A stretch of DNA of 64,000 nucleotides from an uncultured Collinsella sp. (lineage in GTDB: Bacteria; Actinomycetota; Coriobacteriia; Coriobacteriales; Coriobacteriaceae), in NCBI GenBank assembly GCA_958370325.1, contig CATXJW010000001.1, forward strand, positions 1-64,000. Reading direction: 5' to 3'. Of the stretch, positions 15,281 to 23,769 are shown piece after piece. The notes below the pieces were generated by a model. That model worked only from the letters and a program-made list of their open reading frames with translations. It searched no databases and was not told the origin of the DNA. How positions within the stretch are numbered: position 1 is the stretch's first letter; the number at the start of each line of letters is the position of its first letter. The translations under genes and the position numbers were made by a program.

Positions 15281-15598
15281 CTATGCCACAGGCTTAACAT
15301 CATCCATGACGACGTTATCCATAGCAGCTCGATTGATCTGGTGAACGTAGATAGAAAGGCGGATGGCCGTGCGCGACTCCCCGTTAATGAGGATGTCGGA
15401 GAACACGGGCGCGCAGGAAATATCAAAACCAGTTGGAATCAAAAAACCGCGCGCGATAGCAACGGCCTTAATGGCCTGGTTGACGGCACCGGCGCCGACA
15501 CACTGGATGTTGACGGGTACACCATCCTTGACCATGCCGGCGATGGCGCCGGCAACGGACGCGGGCGATGATTTGCTTGATACCTTCAGGCAATCCAT
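15281..15598 (-). CDS. spoVS: stage V sporulation protein S homologue
   Basis: Small Alba-like protein of 105 aa. The family signature is clear: LKVSSKSSPASVAGAIAG, GAGAVNQAIKAVAIARGF and a C-terminal IRLSIY strand, plus ~15 extra C-terminal residues. Start 15598 is chosen because AGGAG lies just upstream. In Bacillus it affects sporulation and septation, but homologues occur in many non-sporulating lineages, often near rny as here. No other sporulation gene is visible. A nucleic-acid-binding role in RNA or division control is inference. Confidence 0.92.
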   Translation of the reverse strand: MDCLKVSSKSSPASVAGAIAGMVKDGVPVNIQCVGAGAVNQAIKAVAIARGFLIPTGFDISCAPVFSDILINGESRTAIRLSIYVHQINRAAMDNVVMDDVKPVA

Positions 15599-15672
15599 GA
15601 AGAAACTCCTGCATTTAAAAGTACGTTTTAACTGCAATAACTGTATCGTACCGAGTGGACTCGGTAAAGGCA

Positions 15673-16758
15673 CTATTCCTCTTTGGCAAGATCAAAGGTC
15701 ACGGTGATTCGATCACGCGAAACACGAATCTTTGGGTCACCGCAAAGGTTGAGATAGTACCGGGCAGCAAGGTCATTAAAGTCGCGCTCCACAGCACGCG
15801 AAAACTGTGCCATGTCATCCTTGGCAATACGTAGCCCGCGACGATCCTTCGCGAGATCGACAGGAGCCGGCGCATGCGAGGACGAATCACGCTCGCGCAG
15901 CAGACGCGCGGTCACACCGCGAACGGGCTTAATCTGCCCAGCCAAAATGCGATGGGCCGTGCGCTCGGACATCTCAAGACCCAAACCCGAACAGATACGG
16001 ATAAAGTCCTCGGCATCAGAAGCAAGGCCTAAACGATCGACAACCGGAAGCTCGCTCTCGTCATCAATGAACAGGAGACGAGACGTATCAAGCCGGCTTG
16101 ACGCCTGAGCATAAAGGGTCGCGGCAATCTCAGACGGAGAACCAAGATAGACATCGCAACCACGCAACTCCTCGAGCGCAAACTCACAAGCAGCGCGAAT
16201 AATATTATGCGGACCGCGAGCACAGACATAACGTCCGTCCTCATCCTTGACGGCCTGGGGCCAGCTGGACTGATCGGCACGCTCGCTGAGGCGGTCGGCC
16301 GCGACGCTCACCTTAAAGGCTGAACCAAGATCGACACCGGACGTGACCACACGGGCCTCGTCGGTGTTCTGCTTGATCGAAAACAATGCCATGCCACGAC
16401 CGTGAACGCCCCAACGGTCCATCTTCATGCTCTCGAGCTTGGAGGTAACGCGGGCATCGAAGATTCGCTCTTGCATATCCTGCGGAACGCCCGAACCGTT
16501 ATCCAGAAAGACAAGCGTGCGGACGCCGTCTTCCTTGGTCGTGGCGAGATAGACCTTGTCGGCGCCGGCATCGCGAGCATTACGGAGCATTTCGATGACG
16601 ATATCCTCGACATGCTGAATGTCGTGCTTTGCCTGGCGCCGCTCGGCCTCCGAAACGCGGAGGCGGACATACCCCTCGCCAAGGTTCTCCTCGACGCGAA
16701 GGTTGCCCTCCCCCGACATCGACGCGATAAATGAGATGAGCTCGTTCGCGTCGCTCAT
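15673..16758 (-). CDS. uncharacterised GHKL-fold ATPase
   Basis: Protein of 361 aa with an N-terminal HSP90/gyrase/MutL-type ATPase. The N box is EMLRNARDAGADKV (about 57-69), G1 is DNGSGVP (D86-P92) and G2 is GVHGRGMAL (G117-L125). The rest is not recognised; around residues 250-290 a MSERTAHRILAGQIKPV segment could form a helix-turn-helix. There is no kinase H-box or receiver, so it is not a sensor histidine kinase. It starts 1 bp after the rny stop and precedes spoVS by 74 bp, so it likely works with RNase Y or SpoVS. Substrate and partner are unknown. Confidence 0.7.
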   Translation of the reverse strand: MSDANELISFIASMSGEGNLRVEENLGEGYVRLRVSEAERRQAKHDIQHVEDIVIEMLRNARDAGADKVYLATTKEDGVRTLVFLDNGSGVPQDMQERIFDARVTSKLESMKMDRWGVHGRGMALFSIKQNTDEARVVTSGVDLGSAFKVSVAADRLSERADQSSWPQAVKDEDGRYVCARGPHNIIRAACEFALEELRGCDVYLGSPSEIAATLYAQASSRLDTSRLLFIDDESELPVVDRLGLASDAEDFIRICSGLGLEMSERTAHRILAGQIKPVRGVTARLLRERDSSSHAPAPVDLAKDRRGLRIAKDDMAQFSRAVERDFNDLAARYYLNLCGDPKIRVSRDRITVTFDLAKEE

Positions 16759-16759
16759 G

Positions 16760-18310
16760 TTATTTAGCGATATCGACAGCGCGGCTCTCGCGAATCACGA
16801 CGACGCGCACCTGACCGGGATACTCCATCTCTTCCTCGATCTGGTGGGCGATATCGTGAGCCAGGACCGTGGACTGGGCATCGGAGATCTTGTCCGGCTG
16901 AACCATGACGTGGACCTCGCGACCAGCCTGCATGGCATAGGTACGCTCGACGCCGTCATGGGAGTTGGCGATCTCCTCGAGCTTCTCAAGACGCTTGATG
17001 TAGTTCTCGGCAGACTCGCGACGGGCACCGGGGCGAGAGGCAGAGACAGCATCGGCGGCCTGTACCAGGACATCGAGCACCGTGTTGGGGTCGACATCGG
17101 CATGGTGAGCCTCGATAGCGTGGACGATAACGGGCTTCTCGCCATAACGGCGGGCCAGCTCGGCGCCGATGACGGCATGCGGGCCCTCGACGTCATGGTC
17201 GATTGCCTTGCCCAGGTCATGCAGCAGGCCGGCGCGCTTGGCAGTCACAACGTCCAGACCAAGCTCGGAAGCCATCACGCCGCACAGATCAGAGACCTCG
17301 AGGGAGTGCTGAAGCACGTTCTGACCAAACGAGGTACGGTAGCGCAGGGCACCAAGGGTCTTAACGATCTCGGGGTGCAGGTCGTGGATGCCGGTATCGA
17401 AGGCAGCCTGCTCGCCAGCCTCGCGCACGCGCTGCTGAACCAGGTCGGCGGCCTTGTGATACATCTCCTCGATACGGGCAGGGTGAATGCGGCCGTCGGC
17501 GATGAGGTTCTCGAGGGCGACACGGGCGGTCTCACGACGGACCGGGTCGAAGCTCGAAAGAACGACGGTCTCGGGCGTGTCGTCGATCACGAGGTTGACG
17601 CCGGAAACCTGCTCGAAGGTCCGGATGTTGCGACCCTCGCGACCGATGATACGGCCCTTGAGGTCATCAGAGGGAATGTGCACGGAGGTAACGGTGACCT
17701 CGGCAGTGTGATCGGCAGCGCAGCGCTGAATCGCCAGAGACAGAATCTCCTGGGCGGTCTTGTGGCACTCGGCGCGAACCTGCTGCTCGGACTCGCGAAT
17801 GATCGTGGCGGCCTCGTGGGTGACCTCGCCGCGAACCTTATCAAGGAGCTCCTTGTGCGCGTCCTCGCGGGTAAGGTCGGCGATTCGCTCGAGCTCGGAG
17901 GTCTGCTTTGCGCAGAGCTCCTCGAGCTCACGGGAGCGCTTCTCGACCTGACCGGCCTGGCTGGACAGCTGATGCTCGCGCTTGTCGAGAGCGTCGTTGC
18001 GGCGATCGAGGGATTCCTCGCGCTGCATCACGCGGTTCTCGAGCGTACGAATCTCGTTCTTACGCTGCTTGTCCTCGGCCTCAGCGGCCTGCTTGTTCTT
18101 GATGATCTCCTCTTTAGCCTCGAGCAGAGCCTCTTTTTTGAGGGTCTCGGCCTGACGCTTAGCATCACCGATCAGGGACTCAGCCTGTGCGTGTGCCGAC
18201 TGAATCTTTTCGTCGGCCTCGTGAAGACTACCCTGCTTGGCGGTGCGCATGTAGGCAATGGCGGCGATGGCACCCAAAACGATGCCAACGAGCGCTGCGA
18301 TGATAGGCAT
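16760..18310 (-). CDS. rny: ribonuclease Y
   Basis: Membrane-anchored endoribonuclease that initiates mRNA decay, 516 aa. It has an N-terminal transmembrane helix (residues 1-22), a long charged coiled coil to about 190, a KH domain (GRIIGREGRNIR) and an HD domain with LLHDLGKAID. ATG 18310 is 5 nt from AGGAG; a GTG at 18316 overlaps that ribosome-binding site. A good sigma-A-type promoter lies 167 bp upstream. Other RNA-decay enzymes (rnj, pnp) are encoded in the same long minus-strand block. Confidence 0.96.
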   Translation of the reverse strand: MPIIAALVGIVLGAIAAIAYMRTAKQGSLHEADEKIQSAHAQAESLIGDAKRQAETLKKEALLEAKEEIIKNKQAAEAEDKQRKNEIRTLENRVMQREESLDRRNDALDKREHQLSSQAGQVEKRSRELEELCAKQTSELERIADLTREDAHKELLDKVRGEVTHEAATIIRESEQQVRAECHKTAQEILSLAIQRCAADHTAEVTVTSVHIPSDDLKGRIIGREGRNIRTFEQVSGVNLVIDDTPETVVLSSFDPVRRETARVALENLIADGRIHPARIEEMYHKAADLVQQRVREAGEQAAFDTGIHDLHPEIVKTLGALRYRTSFGQNVLQHSLEVSDLCGVMASELGLDVVTAKRAGLLHDLGKAIDHDVEGPHAVIGAELARRYGEKPVIVHAIEAHHADVDPNTVLDVLVQAADAVSASRPGARRESAENYIKRLEKLEEIANSHDGVERTYAMQAGREVHVMVQPDKISDAQSTVLAHDIAHQIEEEMEYPGQVRVVVIRESRAVDIAK

Positions 18311-18476
18311 GCTCACTCCTTTTTATGGATTCGTTACACAACAAAGCGAACCGTCCTTACGAACGGCTCGCGACATTTGAGTAATATGGGCGCAGCTTAT
18401 GCGGGTCGGATACAGATAAACATATAAACAAACTCATCACAGATGAGCACATATCACAAAGCAAATGACAGTGTTT

Positions 18477-18505
18477 ATCGTACGTTGAACCACAACAACT
18501 GTCAA
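18477..18505 (-). promoter_or_regulatory. rny promoter
   Basis: Minus-strand TTGACA (18500-18505) and TACGAT (18477-18482) are separated by exactly 17 bp. It would give rny a leader of about 160 nt. The -35 lies in the gap after recX, so rny can be transcribed independently of recA-recX. Confidence 0.75.
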
Positions 18506-18567
18506 ATAAATGGCCCCAGCACGGCGGCTAAAACGCGGTGAACGGCAGGGCCACAAAACGCATACGC

Positions 18568-19260
18568 CTAAACCGCACATTCCTCGCGTTCGGCATTAAG
18601 ACGTGCCTTAACGGCATCGGCGGCGATGTGATACGAGAAGCCCTTGCCCATCAAAAACCGAACCAGTTTTTCGAATCCGCGCGTCTCTGGAACACGCCGC
18701 TTGGCGAGCAGGGCTGACGCACGCGCCAAATCGTCTTCGACGGCAAAATAATCCTCGGGATAACCGGGAATGTCATCGAGCACGACATGACGGCGCTTGA
18801 GCTCGGTCTCGATTTTACGCTGCCCCCAACCGCGCCGCTTGCGTTCCTCGATAAAGTACGAGCAAAAGCGGTTCTCGTCTAAAAAGCGATACTCGGTGGC
18901 GCGCTCGACGGCGAAATCAATCGCGGACTGTTGAAAGCCGTAGCGAGCCAGCTTGTCACGGACCTCACCCGTCGCATGGTCGCGGCGCGATAACATCTCG
19001 GTCACCATGGTAAGCGCACATTTACGCTCGATGAGCTGCACCGCATCACGAAAGTTATCCCAATCACAGGGAAGATCGGGGCGGTTTTTGACATACAGCC
19101 GCGCGACCCGCACGGGGATCCAAATGGACCGCTCAAAACCGCCCTCAAGCCCACAATCGATATGTGCGCAAGGCTTTTTGGACGCATAGCCGCTCGAGAA
19201 CGAGGAGGCCGCCTTCTTATCGGGAAAGACGACCGTGGCCTCGGTCACCGTATACGACAT
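18568..19260 (-). CDS. recX: regulatory protein RecX
   Basis: Modulator that binds and limits RecA filaments, 230 aa. It shows the RecX three-helix repeats: LSRRDHATGEVRDKLARYGF, FLDENRFCSYFIEERKRRGWGQRKIETELKRR and a C-terminal GFEKLVRFLMGKGFSYHIAADAV-type repeat. The N-terminal ~85 residues are a poorly conserved extension. It lies 11 bp after recA, so the two form a damage-inducible operon. Confidence 0.9.
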   Translation of the reverse strand: MSYTVTEATVVFPDKKAASSFSSGYASKKPCAHIDCGLEGGFERSIWIPVRVARLYVKNRPDLPCDWDNFRDAVQLIERKCALTMVTEMLSRRDHATGEVRDKLARYGFQQSAIDFAVERATEYRFLDENRFCSYFIEERKRRGWGQRKIETELKRRHVVLDDIPGYPEDYFAVEDDLARASALLAKRRVPETRGFEKLVRFLMGKGFSYHIAADAVKARLNAEREECAV

Positions 19261-19271
19261 GAGCGGAACCG

Positions 19272-20420
19272 CTACTCGTCGTCATCATCGAGCATGGCGG
19301 AACCATCGATGGCGTAAAGCTCGTCAAACTCCTCAGGCGCAGGCTGATCGGTCAGCTCGACCTCGGACGGAGCATCGTCATCAAACTCAAGCCCGCAGGC
19401 AAGGCGGACCTTATGCTCAATCTCGTCGGCGCAATCGGGGTGTTCGCGCAGGAACGCCTTGGCGGCCTCGCGACCGTTGCCGAGCTTGTCCTCGCCATAG
19501 GCAAACCAGGAGCCCATCTTCTTGCAGATGCCGCACTCGACAGCCATGTCCAGAATCGAGCCCTCCTTAGAGATGCCCGTACCGTACATGATGTCAAACT
19601 CAGCAGAACGGAACGGAGCTGCCACCTTGTTCTTAACGACCTTGGCGCGCACGCGGTTACCGATAACCTCATCCTTAAGCTTAATGCTGTCGATGCGGCG
19701 AATGTCGATACGCACCGAAGAGAAAAACTTAAGAGCGCGGCCGCCCGTCGTGGTCTCGGGGTTGCCGAACATGACGCCGATCTTCTCACGCAGTTGGTTA
19801 ATGAAGATGCACGTCGTGTTGGACTTGGACAGCGAGCCGGCAAGCTTGCGGAGCGCCTGGCTCATCAGGCGAGCTTGCAAGCCGACCGTGGTATCGCCGA
19901 TCTCTCCCTCGATCTCGGCACGCGGGGTCAGCGCGGCGACGGAGTCGACGACGATGGCATCGATGGCGCCGGAACGCACGAGCATGTCAACAATCTCGAG
20001 CGCCTGCTCACCCGTATCAGGCTGGGAAATCAGTACCTCGTCGATATCCACGCCAATGCGCGCGGCATACGTGGGATCGAGCGCGTGCTCGGCATCGATA
20101 AATGCCACCACGCCACCCATTGCCTGGGCCTCGGCCAGGATCTCGAGCGAAAGCGTCGTCTTACCGGAGGACTCAGGACCGTAAATCTCGACGATACGGC
20201 CGCGCGGCACACCGCCGATACCGAGAGCGGCATCGAGTGCCAGAGCGCCCGTGGGGATGGCCTCGACCTCAAGCTCGGGGCCGCCGTCACCATACCTCAT
20301 GATGGAGCCTTGACCGAACTTCTTCTCGATCTCGGCCTTGGTGGTGGCGATCATCTCTTCGCGCTCTTTACCCGTCGTGGGTGCATGAACGGTACGTACG
20401 GGACCTGAATTCTTGGCCAT
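19272..20420 (-). CDS. recA: recombinase RecA
   Basis: Strand-exchange protein and LexA coprotease of 382 aa. It has Walker A GPESSGKTT, Walker B region AIVVDSVAAL, the loop QLREKIGVMFGNPETTTGG, and a typical acidic C-terminus ending in DDDDE. Start MAKNS at 20420 follows AGGAGGG; the longer frame to 20441 lacks a ribosome-binding site. Promoter and LexA box lie immediately upstream (20451-20479), and an 11-bp-phased repeat array lies farther upstream. recX follows in the operon. Confidence 0.98.
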   Translation of the reverse strand: MAKNSGPVRTVHAPTTGKEREEMIATTKAEIEKKFGQGSIMRYGDGGPELEVEAIPTGALALDAALGIGGVPRGRIVEIYGPESSGKTTLSLEILAEAQAMGGVVAFIDAEHALDPTYAARIGVDIDEVLISQPDTGEQALEIVDMLVRSGAIDAIVVDSVAALTPRAEIEGEIGDTTVGLQARLMSQALRKLAGSLSKSNTTCIFINQLREKIGVMFGNPETTTGGRALKFFSSVRIDIRRIDSIKLKDEVIGNRVRAKVVKNKVAAPFRSAEFDIMYGTGISKEGSILDMAVECGICKKMGSWFAYGEDKLGNGREAAKAFLREHPDCADEIEHKVRLACGLEFDDDAPSEVELTDQPAPEEFDELYAIDGSAMLDDDDE

Positions 20421-20450
20421 GAATAGCCCTCCTCTTAACAACCTGCATCG

Positions 20451-20479
20451 ATAATAAACGAACGGCTGTTCGTGGTCAA
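20451..20479 (-). promoter_or_regulatory. recA promoter with LexA box in spacer
   Basis: Minus-strand TTGACC (20474-20479) and TATTAT (20451-20456) are 17 bp apart. The spacer contains GAACGGCTGTTC on the plus strand at 20460-20471, a perfect GAAC-N4-GTTC LexA operator. This is direct evidence for SOS control of recA-recX. Confidence 0.88.
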
Positions 20480-20511
20480 CCGTTCAGGCCAATCATATGC
20501 AGGCAGTCTTT

Positions 20512-20571
20512 CCAAAACCCAACCAAACGCCGACCAAATACTGACCAAATGCTTGACCACATAGGGCCAAA
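20512..20571. repeat. 11-bp-phased TTTGGTC array upstream of recA
   Basis: CCAAA (TTTGG on the minus strand) starts at 20512, 20523, 20534, 20545 and 20567, with a variant CCACA at 20557. The spacings are 11, 11, 11, 12 and 10 bp. The middle copies extend to GACCAAA (TTTGGTC). The array lies 33-92 bp upstream of the recA -35 hexamer. Repeated sites on one DNA face suggest cooperative protein binding; the protein is unknown. Confidence 0.6.
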
Positions 20572-20646
20572 TATAAGCAAGGAAGGCGAAAATAAACCTA
20601 TGACCAGCAAAAACGCTGAATTTGTCAGAGGTCCCTATCTCCACAA

Positions 20647-20670
20647 TTAAGGGGCCCTAAGGCCCCTTAA
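20647..20670 (-). terminator. hairpin after pncC
   Basis: TTAAGGGGCC (20647-20656) pairs with GGCCCCTTAA (20661-20670), loop CTAA, a few bases after the pncC stop codon. The downstream T-run is weak on the minus strand, so termination may be inefficient. Confidence 0.5.
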
Positions 20671-20677
20671 AACACGT

Positions 20678-21214
20678 CTATTCCATAGAGTTGAGCACAA
20701 GGGCAATGCGTCCCAATGCCTCCGCGACCGCATGGGCACGAACACACGAACGGTCGCCCTCATAGTGGCAGCGCACAGAGTCCACGACCGGCACTTCCCC
20801 ATCAGCCGCGCGATACGCCCAGCCAATATAGAAAGTGCCAGCCGGATCGTCCTCGGTGCCGCCGCCGGGGCCGGCATAACCCGTTGCGCTCACTGCAATA
20901 TCGCTCTGATACAGCTCCAGCGAACCCGCCGCCATCTCGTGCGCGGTCTGATGCGACACCGCGGTATAGCGGTCGAGCGTCTCCTGCTCAACACCCAAAA
21001 CGCGATGCTTAATCTCATCGCAGTAGGTCACCGCACCGCCACGCAGCACCGCCGAGGCGCCCGGGATATCGGCAATCGTCGAGGCGATCATACCTGCTGT
21101 CAGCGACTCAGCCGTCGAAACCGTCACGCCCCGAGCGCTCGCGCGCTCGACAATATCGCGCGCCAGCTCCTCGTTATGTGCGGAAATCTGCTCAAAAGAG
21201 TCCGCCATACCCAC
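20678..21214 (-). CDS. pncC: nicotinamide-nucleotide amidohydrolase (CinA C-terminal domain only)
   Basis: About 178 aa corresponding to the CinA C-terminal domain, which deamidates NMN in pyridine-nucleotide recycling. Motifs are TVSTAESLTAG and ATGYAGPGGGTEDDPAGTFYI. The N-terminal MoCF-like domain of full CinA is absent, as in stand-alone PncC. The start is ambiguous between GTG 21214 (AGG upstream) and ATG 21208. It lies between pgsA and recA, the classical cinA-recA order linked to competence in other Gram-positives. Confidence 0.85.
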   Translation of the reverse strand: MGMADSFEQISAHNEELARDIVERASARGVTVSTAESLTAGMIASTIADIPGASAVLRGGAVTYCDEIKHRVLGVEQETLDRYTAVSHQTAHEMAAGSLELYQSDIAVSATGYAGPGGGTEDDPAGTFYIGWAYRAADGEVPVVDSVRCHYEGDRSCVRAHAVAEALGRIALVLNSME

Positions 21215-21220
21215 CAGGAC

Positions 21221-21859
21221 CTAGACCGAAAAGACGATCTTGCGGCAGTTCCAGAAGTACTGAGCGCCCGAGATAACGGTCAGGACAACGGCAACGGCGT
21301 ACAGGAAGCGCGACACCGAGTAGATGCCGAGCGTCAGCGCCAGCGGGCCAAGGTGCAAGCCGGCCATCGCAAAGACGCACAGGTAACCGCAGATGGAGAC
21401 CATCGTGGTCGCCGTCTTGTACTTGCCAAGCTTATCGGCGGCAACGACCACGCCGGCGGCACTCGCAACCATGCGCAGGGCGCTTACCAACAGCTCGCGG
21501 AACAAGATGATGAACACGGACCAAACCGACACGGCGCCAAAGTCCAGGAACAGCAGCAAGGCCGAGAACACGAGTAGCTTGTCGGCGATGGGGTCCAAGA
21601 ATTTACCGAAGTCGGTAATCTCGTTGCGCGAGCGCGCCAGATAGCCGTCAACTTTATCGGTGCACGACAGGATGACGTACAGAATGAAGGCTGCGGCGGC
21701 GAGCGGGCCGTCGAAGGTGCTCCAATCCGTACCGGCAACGCTCATGTGAGACAGCGCCGACACGATCATGAACACCGGGATAAAGACGATGCGCACACAC
21801 GTCACGATATTGGCGGGCGTCCAGACACTCGTCAGTTCCTTATTGCTCTCGTTAGCCAC
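21221..21859 (-). CDS. pgsA: CDP-diacylglycerol-glycerol-3-phosphate 3-phosphatidyltransferase
   Basis: Integral membrane enzyme of 212 aa that makes phosphatidylglycerophosphate. The CDP-alcohol signature is intact: TDKVDGYLAR, then FGKFLDPIADK. Several transmembrane helices follow. It is placed rimO-pgsA-pncC-recA, a frequent Gram-positive order, with 6-9 bp gaps. The paralogue at 309-1013 is more divergent, so this is the better candidate for the general phosphatidylglycerol pathway. Confidence 0.92.
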   Translation of the reverse strand: MANESNKELTSVWTPANIVTCVRIVFIPVFMIVSALSHMSVAGTDWSTFDGPLAAAAFILYVILSCTDKVDGYLARSRNEITDFGKFLDPIADKLLVFSALLLFLDFGAVSVWSVFIILFRELLVSALRMVASAAGVVVAADKLGKYKTATTMVSICGYLCVFAMAGLHLGPLALTLGIYSVSRFLYAVAVVLTVISGAQYFWNCRKIVFSV

Positions 21860-21868
21860 AACGCGCTC

Positions 21869-23218
21869 CTACTCCACAACATGACCGATAAGCTCATAGC
21901 AGAAGCTATCGGTAAACTCGACCGTCAGAATATCGCCCACGGATGCCTCGCTAGCGTCCAGATGCACCGCGCCATCGGAATCGGGCGCCTGGAACCAGGC
22001 ATGTCCGATCAGCTCGGCGCCGTCCTCGGTCTCTTCGATACCGTCGACAATCACCTGGGCGCGCTCGCCCACATGTGCGGCAGTTGCAGCAAAACCGAGC
22101 GACTCGGCCAGGTCCATGGCCTCCTGGGCGCGCTCGAGCTTGACCTCTTCGTCGACCTGGCCCTCCATCTTGGCGGCCAGGCTGCCCTCCTCCTGCGAGT
22201 AGGCAAAGACGCTCGTGTAGTCAAAGCCGACGGTGTCCATAAAGTCGATAAGGTCGCGGAACTCGTCGTCGGTCTCGGTCGGGAAGCCGACCATGGCCGT
22301 GGAACGGATCACGATGCCGGGGATGCGCTCACGCAGATCGCGGAATAGGTCCTCGAGCTCCTGGCGCGAACCGGAGCGACGCATGGCCTTAAGGATGCGT
22401 GCGTCGCAGTGCTGCACGGGGATATCGATATAGGGCAGCACCTCGGGCGTATCACGAATCGTCTCGATAAGCTCGTCAGTCATGCCCTCGGGCTGCAGGT
22501 AGAGAACGCGGACCCAGACGTTCTGCGGACGCACGGCCTCGGAGACGGCGCGCAGCAGCTGTGCCAGATTGCGCGGCGAGCCCTCGGCGACGTCATCATC
22601 CGCAAAGTCAGTGCCCCAGATGCCCGTGTCCTGGCCGATCAGCACGATCTCTCGCACGCCACCGGCAACCAAGTCGCGCACCTCGGAAATAATGCTCTCG
22701 GCATTGCGCGAGTGATAGCGGCCGCGGATGTAGGGAATCATGCAGAAGCTGCAGAAGCGGTTGCAGCCATCGGAAATCTTGACGTAGGCGACAGCGCCCT
22801 CGACGGTGCGCTTGACCTGCGGAATATAGGCGGCAATCTCGCGCTCGACGCCCAGCACGCCATCGATGACCGCCACGATGCCATCCTCCTCGTCGGCCTT
22901 CACAAAGGCAGCGACCTCGGGCAGCTCATCGGGCAGGTCGTCGCCATAGCGCGACGGCACACAGCCGCACATGACGATGGGGCAAGAACGAACGCCGTCC
23001 TGAACCTCGTTGGCGAGCTCGAGGGTGGTCTCGATGCTCTCGGACGTTGCGGAAGCGAGGAACGAGCACGTATTGACGATGGCGATATCGGCATCCTGCG
23101 GGTCGAATACCTCCTCGTAGCCTGCGGCGGTCAAAAGAGAACGCATGCGGTCGGTGTCAACCTCGTTCTTAGCACACCCGAGGGTGATGTAGAGCACGGA
23201 GCCCAACGGTGTATCCAT
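21869..23218 (-). CDS. rimO: ribosomal protein S12 methylthiotransferase
   Basis: Radical-SAM methylthiotransferase of 449 aa modifying an Asp of ribosomal protein S12. It begins YITLGCAKNEVDTDRM, which is diagnostic for RimO; the radical-SAM motif is CNRFCSFCMIPYIRGR; a C-terminal TRAM domain is present. It lies between yajQ and pgsA. The ribosome-binding site GAAAGGA is about 12-15 nt from ATG, a little long. Confidence 0.95.
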   Translation of the reverse strand: MDTPLGSVLYITLGCAKNEVDTDRMRSLLTAAGYEEVFDPQDADIAIVNTCSFLASATSESIETTLELANEVQDGVRSCPIVMCGCVPSRYGDDLPDELPEVAAFVKADEEDGIVAVIDGVLGVEREIAAYIPQVKRTVEGAVAYVKISDGCNRFCSFCMIPYIRGRYHSRNAESIISEVRDLVAGGVREIVLIGQDTGIWGTDFADDDVAEGSPRNLAQLLRAVSEAVRPQNVWVRVLYLQPEGMTDELIETIRDTPEVLPYIDIPVQHCDARILKAMRRSGSRQELEDLFRDLRERIPGIVIRSTAMVGFPTETDDEFRDLIDFMDTVGFDYTSVFAYSQEEGSLAAKMEGQVDEEVKLERAQEAMDLAESLGFAATAAHVGERAQVIVDGIEETEDGAELIGHAWFQAPDSDGAVHLDASEASVGDILTVEFTDSFCYELIGHVVE

Positions 23219-23245
23219 GTTGGAGAGCAGTCCTTTCGAATGATA

Positions 23246-23743
23246 TTAGCGGTAGTTGGTGAACTGCAGCGGCTGGCCGTAGTCCTGGTCGCGCAGGAAC
23301 TGGATAACGGTCTGCAACGCGTCCTTCGAAGCAGAGGAAACACGCAGCTTGTCGGCCTCGATGGTCACCTTGACCTTGAGCTTTTGGTCCTTGATGTCCT
23401 TATTGATCTTCTTGGCGGTCGCCTGGTCGATACCCTCGACGATATGGCCGAGCACGCGCACGGTGCCGCCCGATGCCGCCTGCGGAGCATCCCACGAGAC
23501 AGCCTTGAGGTCGATGCCGCGCTTGATGAGCTTGGAGCTCAGGACATCGATGATCTGCTTGGAGACAAAGTCGGCCGGGGCGTTGATCGTAAAGAGTTTG
23601 TCGCCCTTCGAAAGCTCGATCGTGGCGCCGGAATCCTTCAGGTCATAGCGCTGGGAAATCTCGCGCGTGGTCTGCTGGAAGGCGTTGTCGACCTCTTGCA
23701 TGTTGACCTCGGACACGACGTCGAAGCTGGAATCTTTAGCCAT
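23246..23743 (-). CDS. yajQ: YajQ family cyclic-di-GMP/nucleotide-binding protein
   Basis: Cytosolic DUF520 protein of 165 aa with two ferredoxin-like folds. It has SSFDVVSEVNMQEVDNAFQQ and ISQRYDLKDS at the N-terminus and the C-terminal FLRDQDYGQPLQFTNYR, all typical of the family. Homologues bind c-di-GMP or nucleic acid; no c-di-GMP enzyme is in this window, so the ligand here is unknown. ATG 23743 follows a GAAAGGAAAC ribosome-binding site. Confidence 0.9.
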   Translation of the reverse strand: MAKDSSFDVVSEVNMQEVDNAFQQTTREISQRYDLKDSGATIELSKGDKLFTINAPADFVSKQIIDVLSSKLIKRGIDLKAVSWDAPQAASGGTVRVLGHIVEGIDQATAKKINKDIKDQKLKVKVTIEADKLRVSSASKDALQTVIQFLRDQDYGQPLQFTNYR

Positions 23744-23769
23744 GATGTTTCCTTTCGCGTACGAGCGGC

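Noticed and set aside
16619..18427. 602-codon plus-strand open frame across rny
   Set aside because: Antisense of RNase Y; Leu/Gly/Asp-rich product without recognisable domains.
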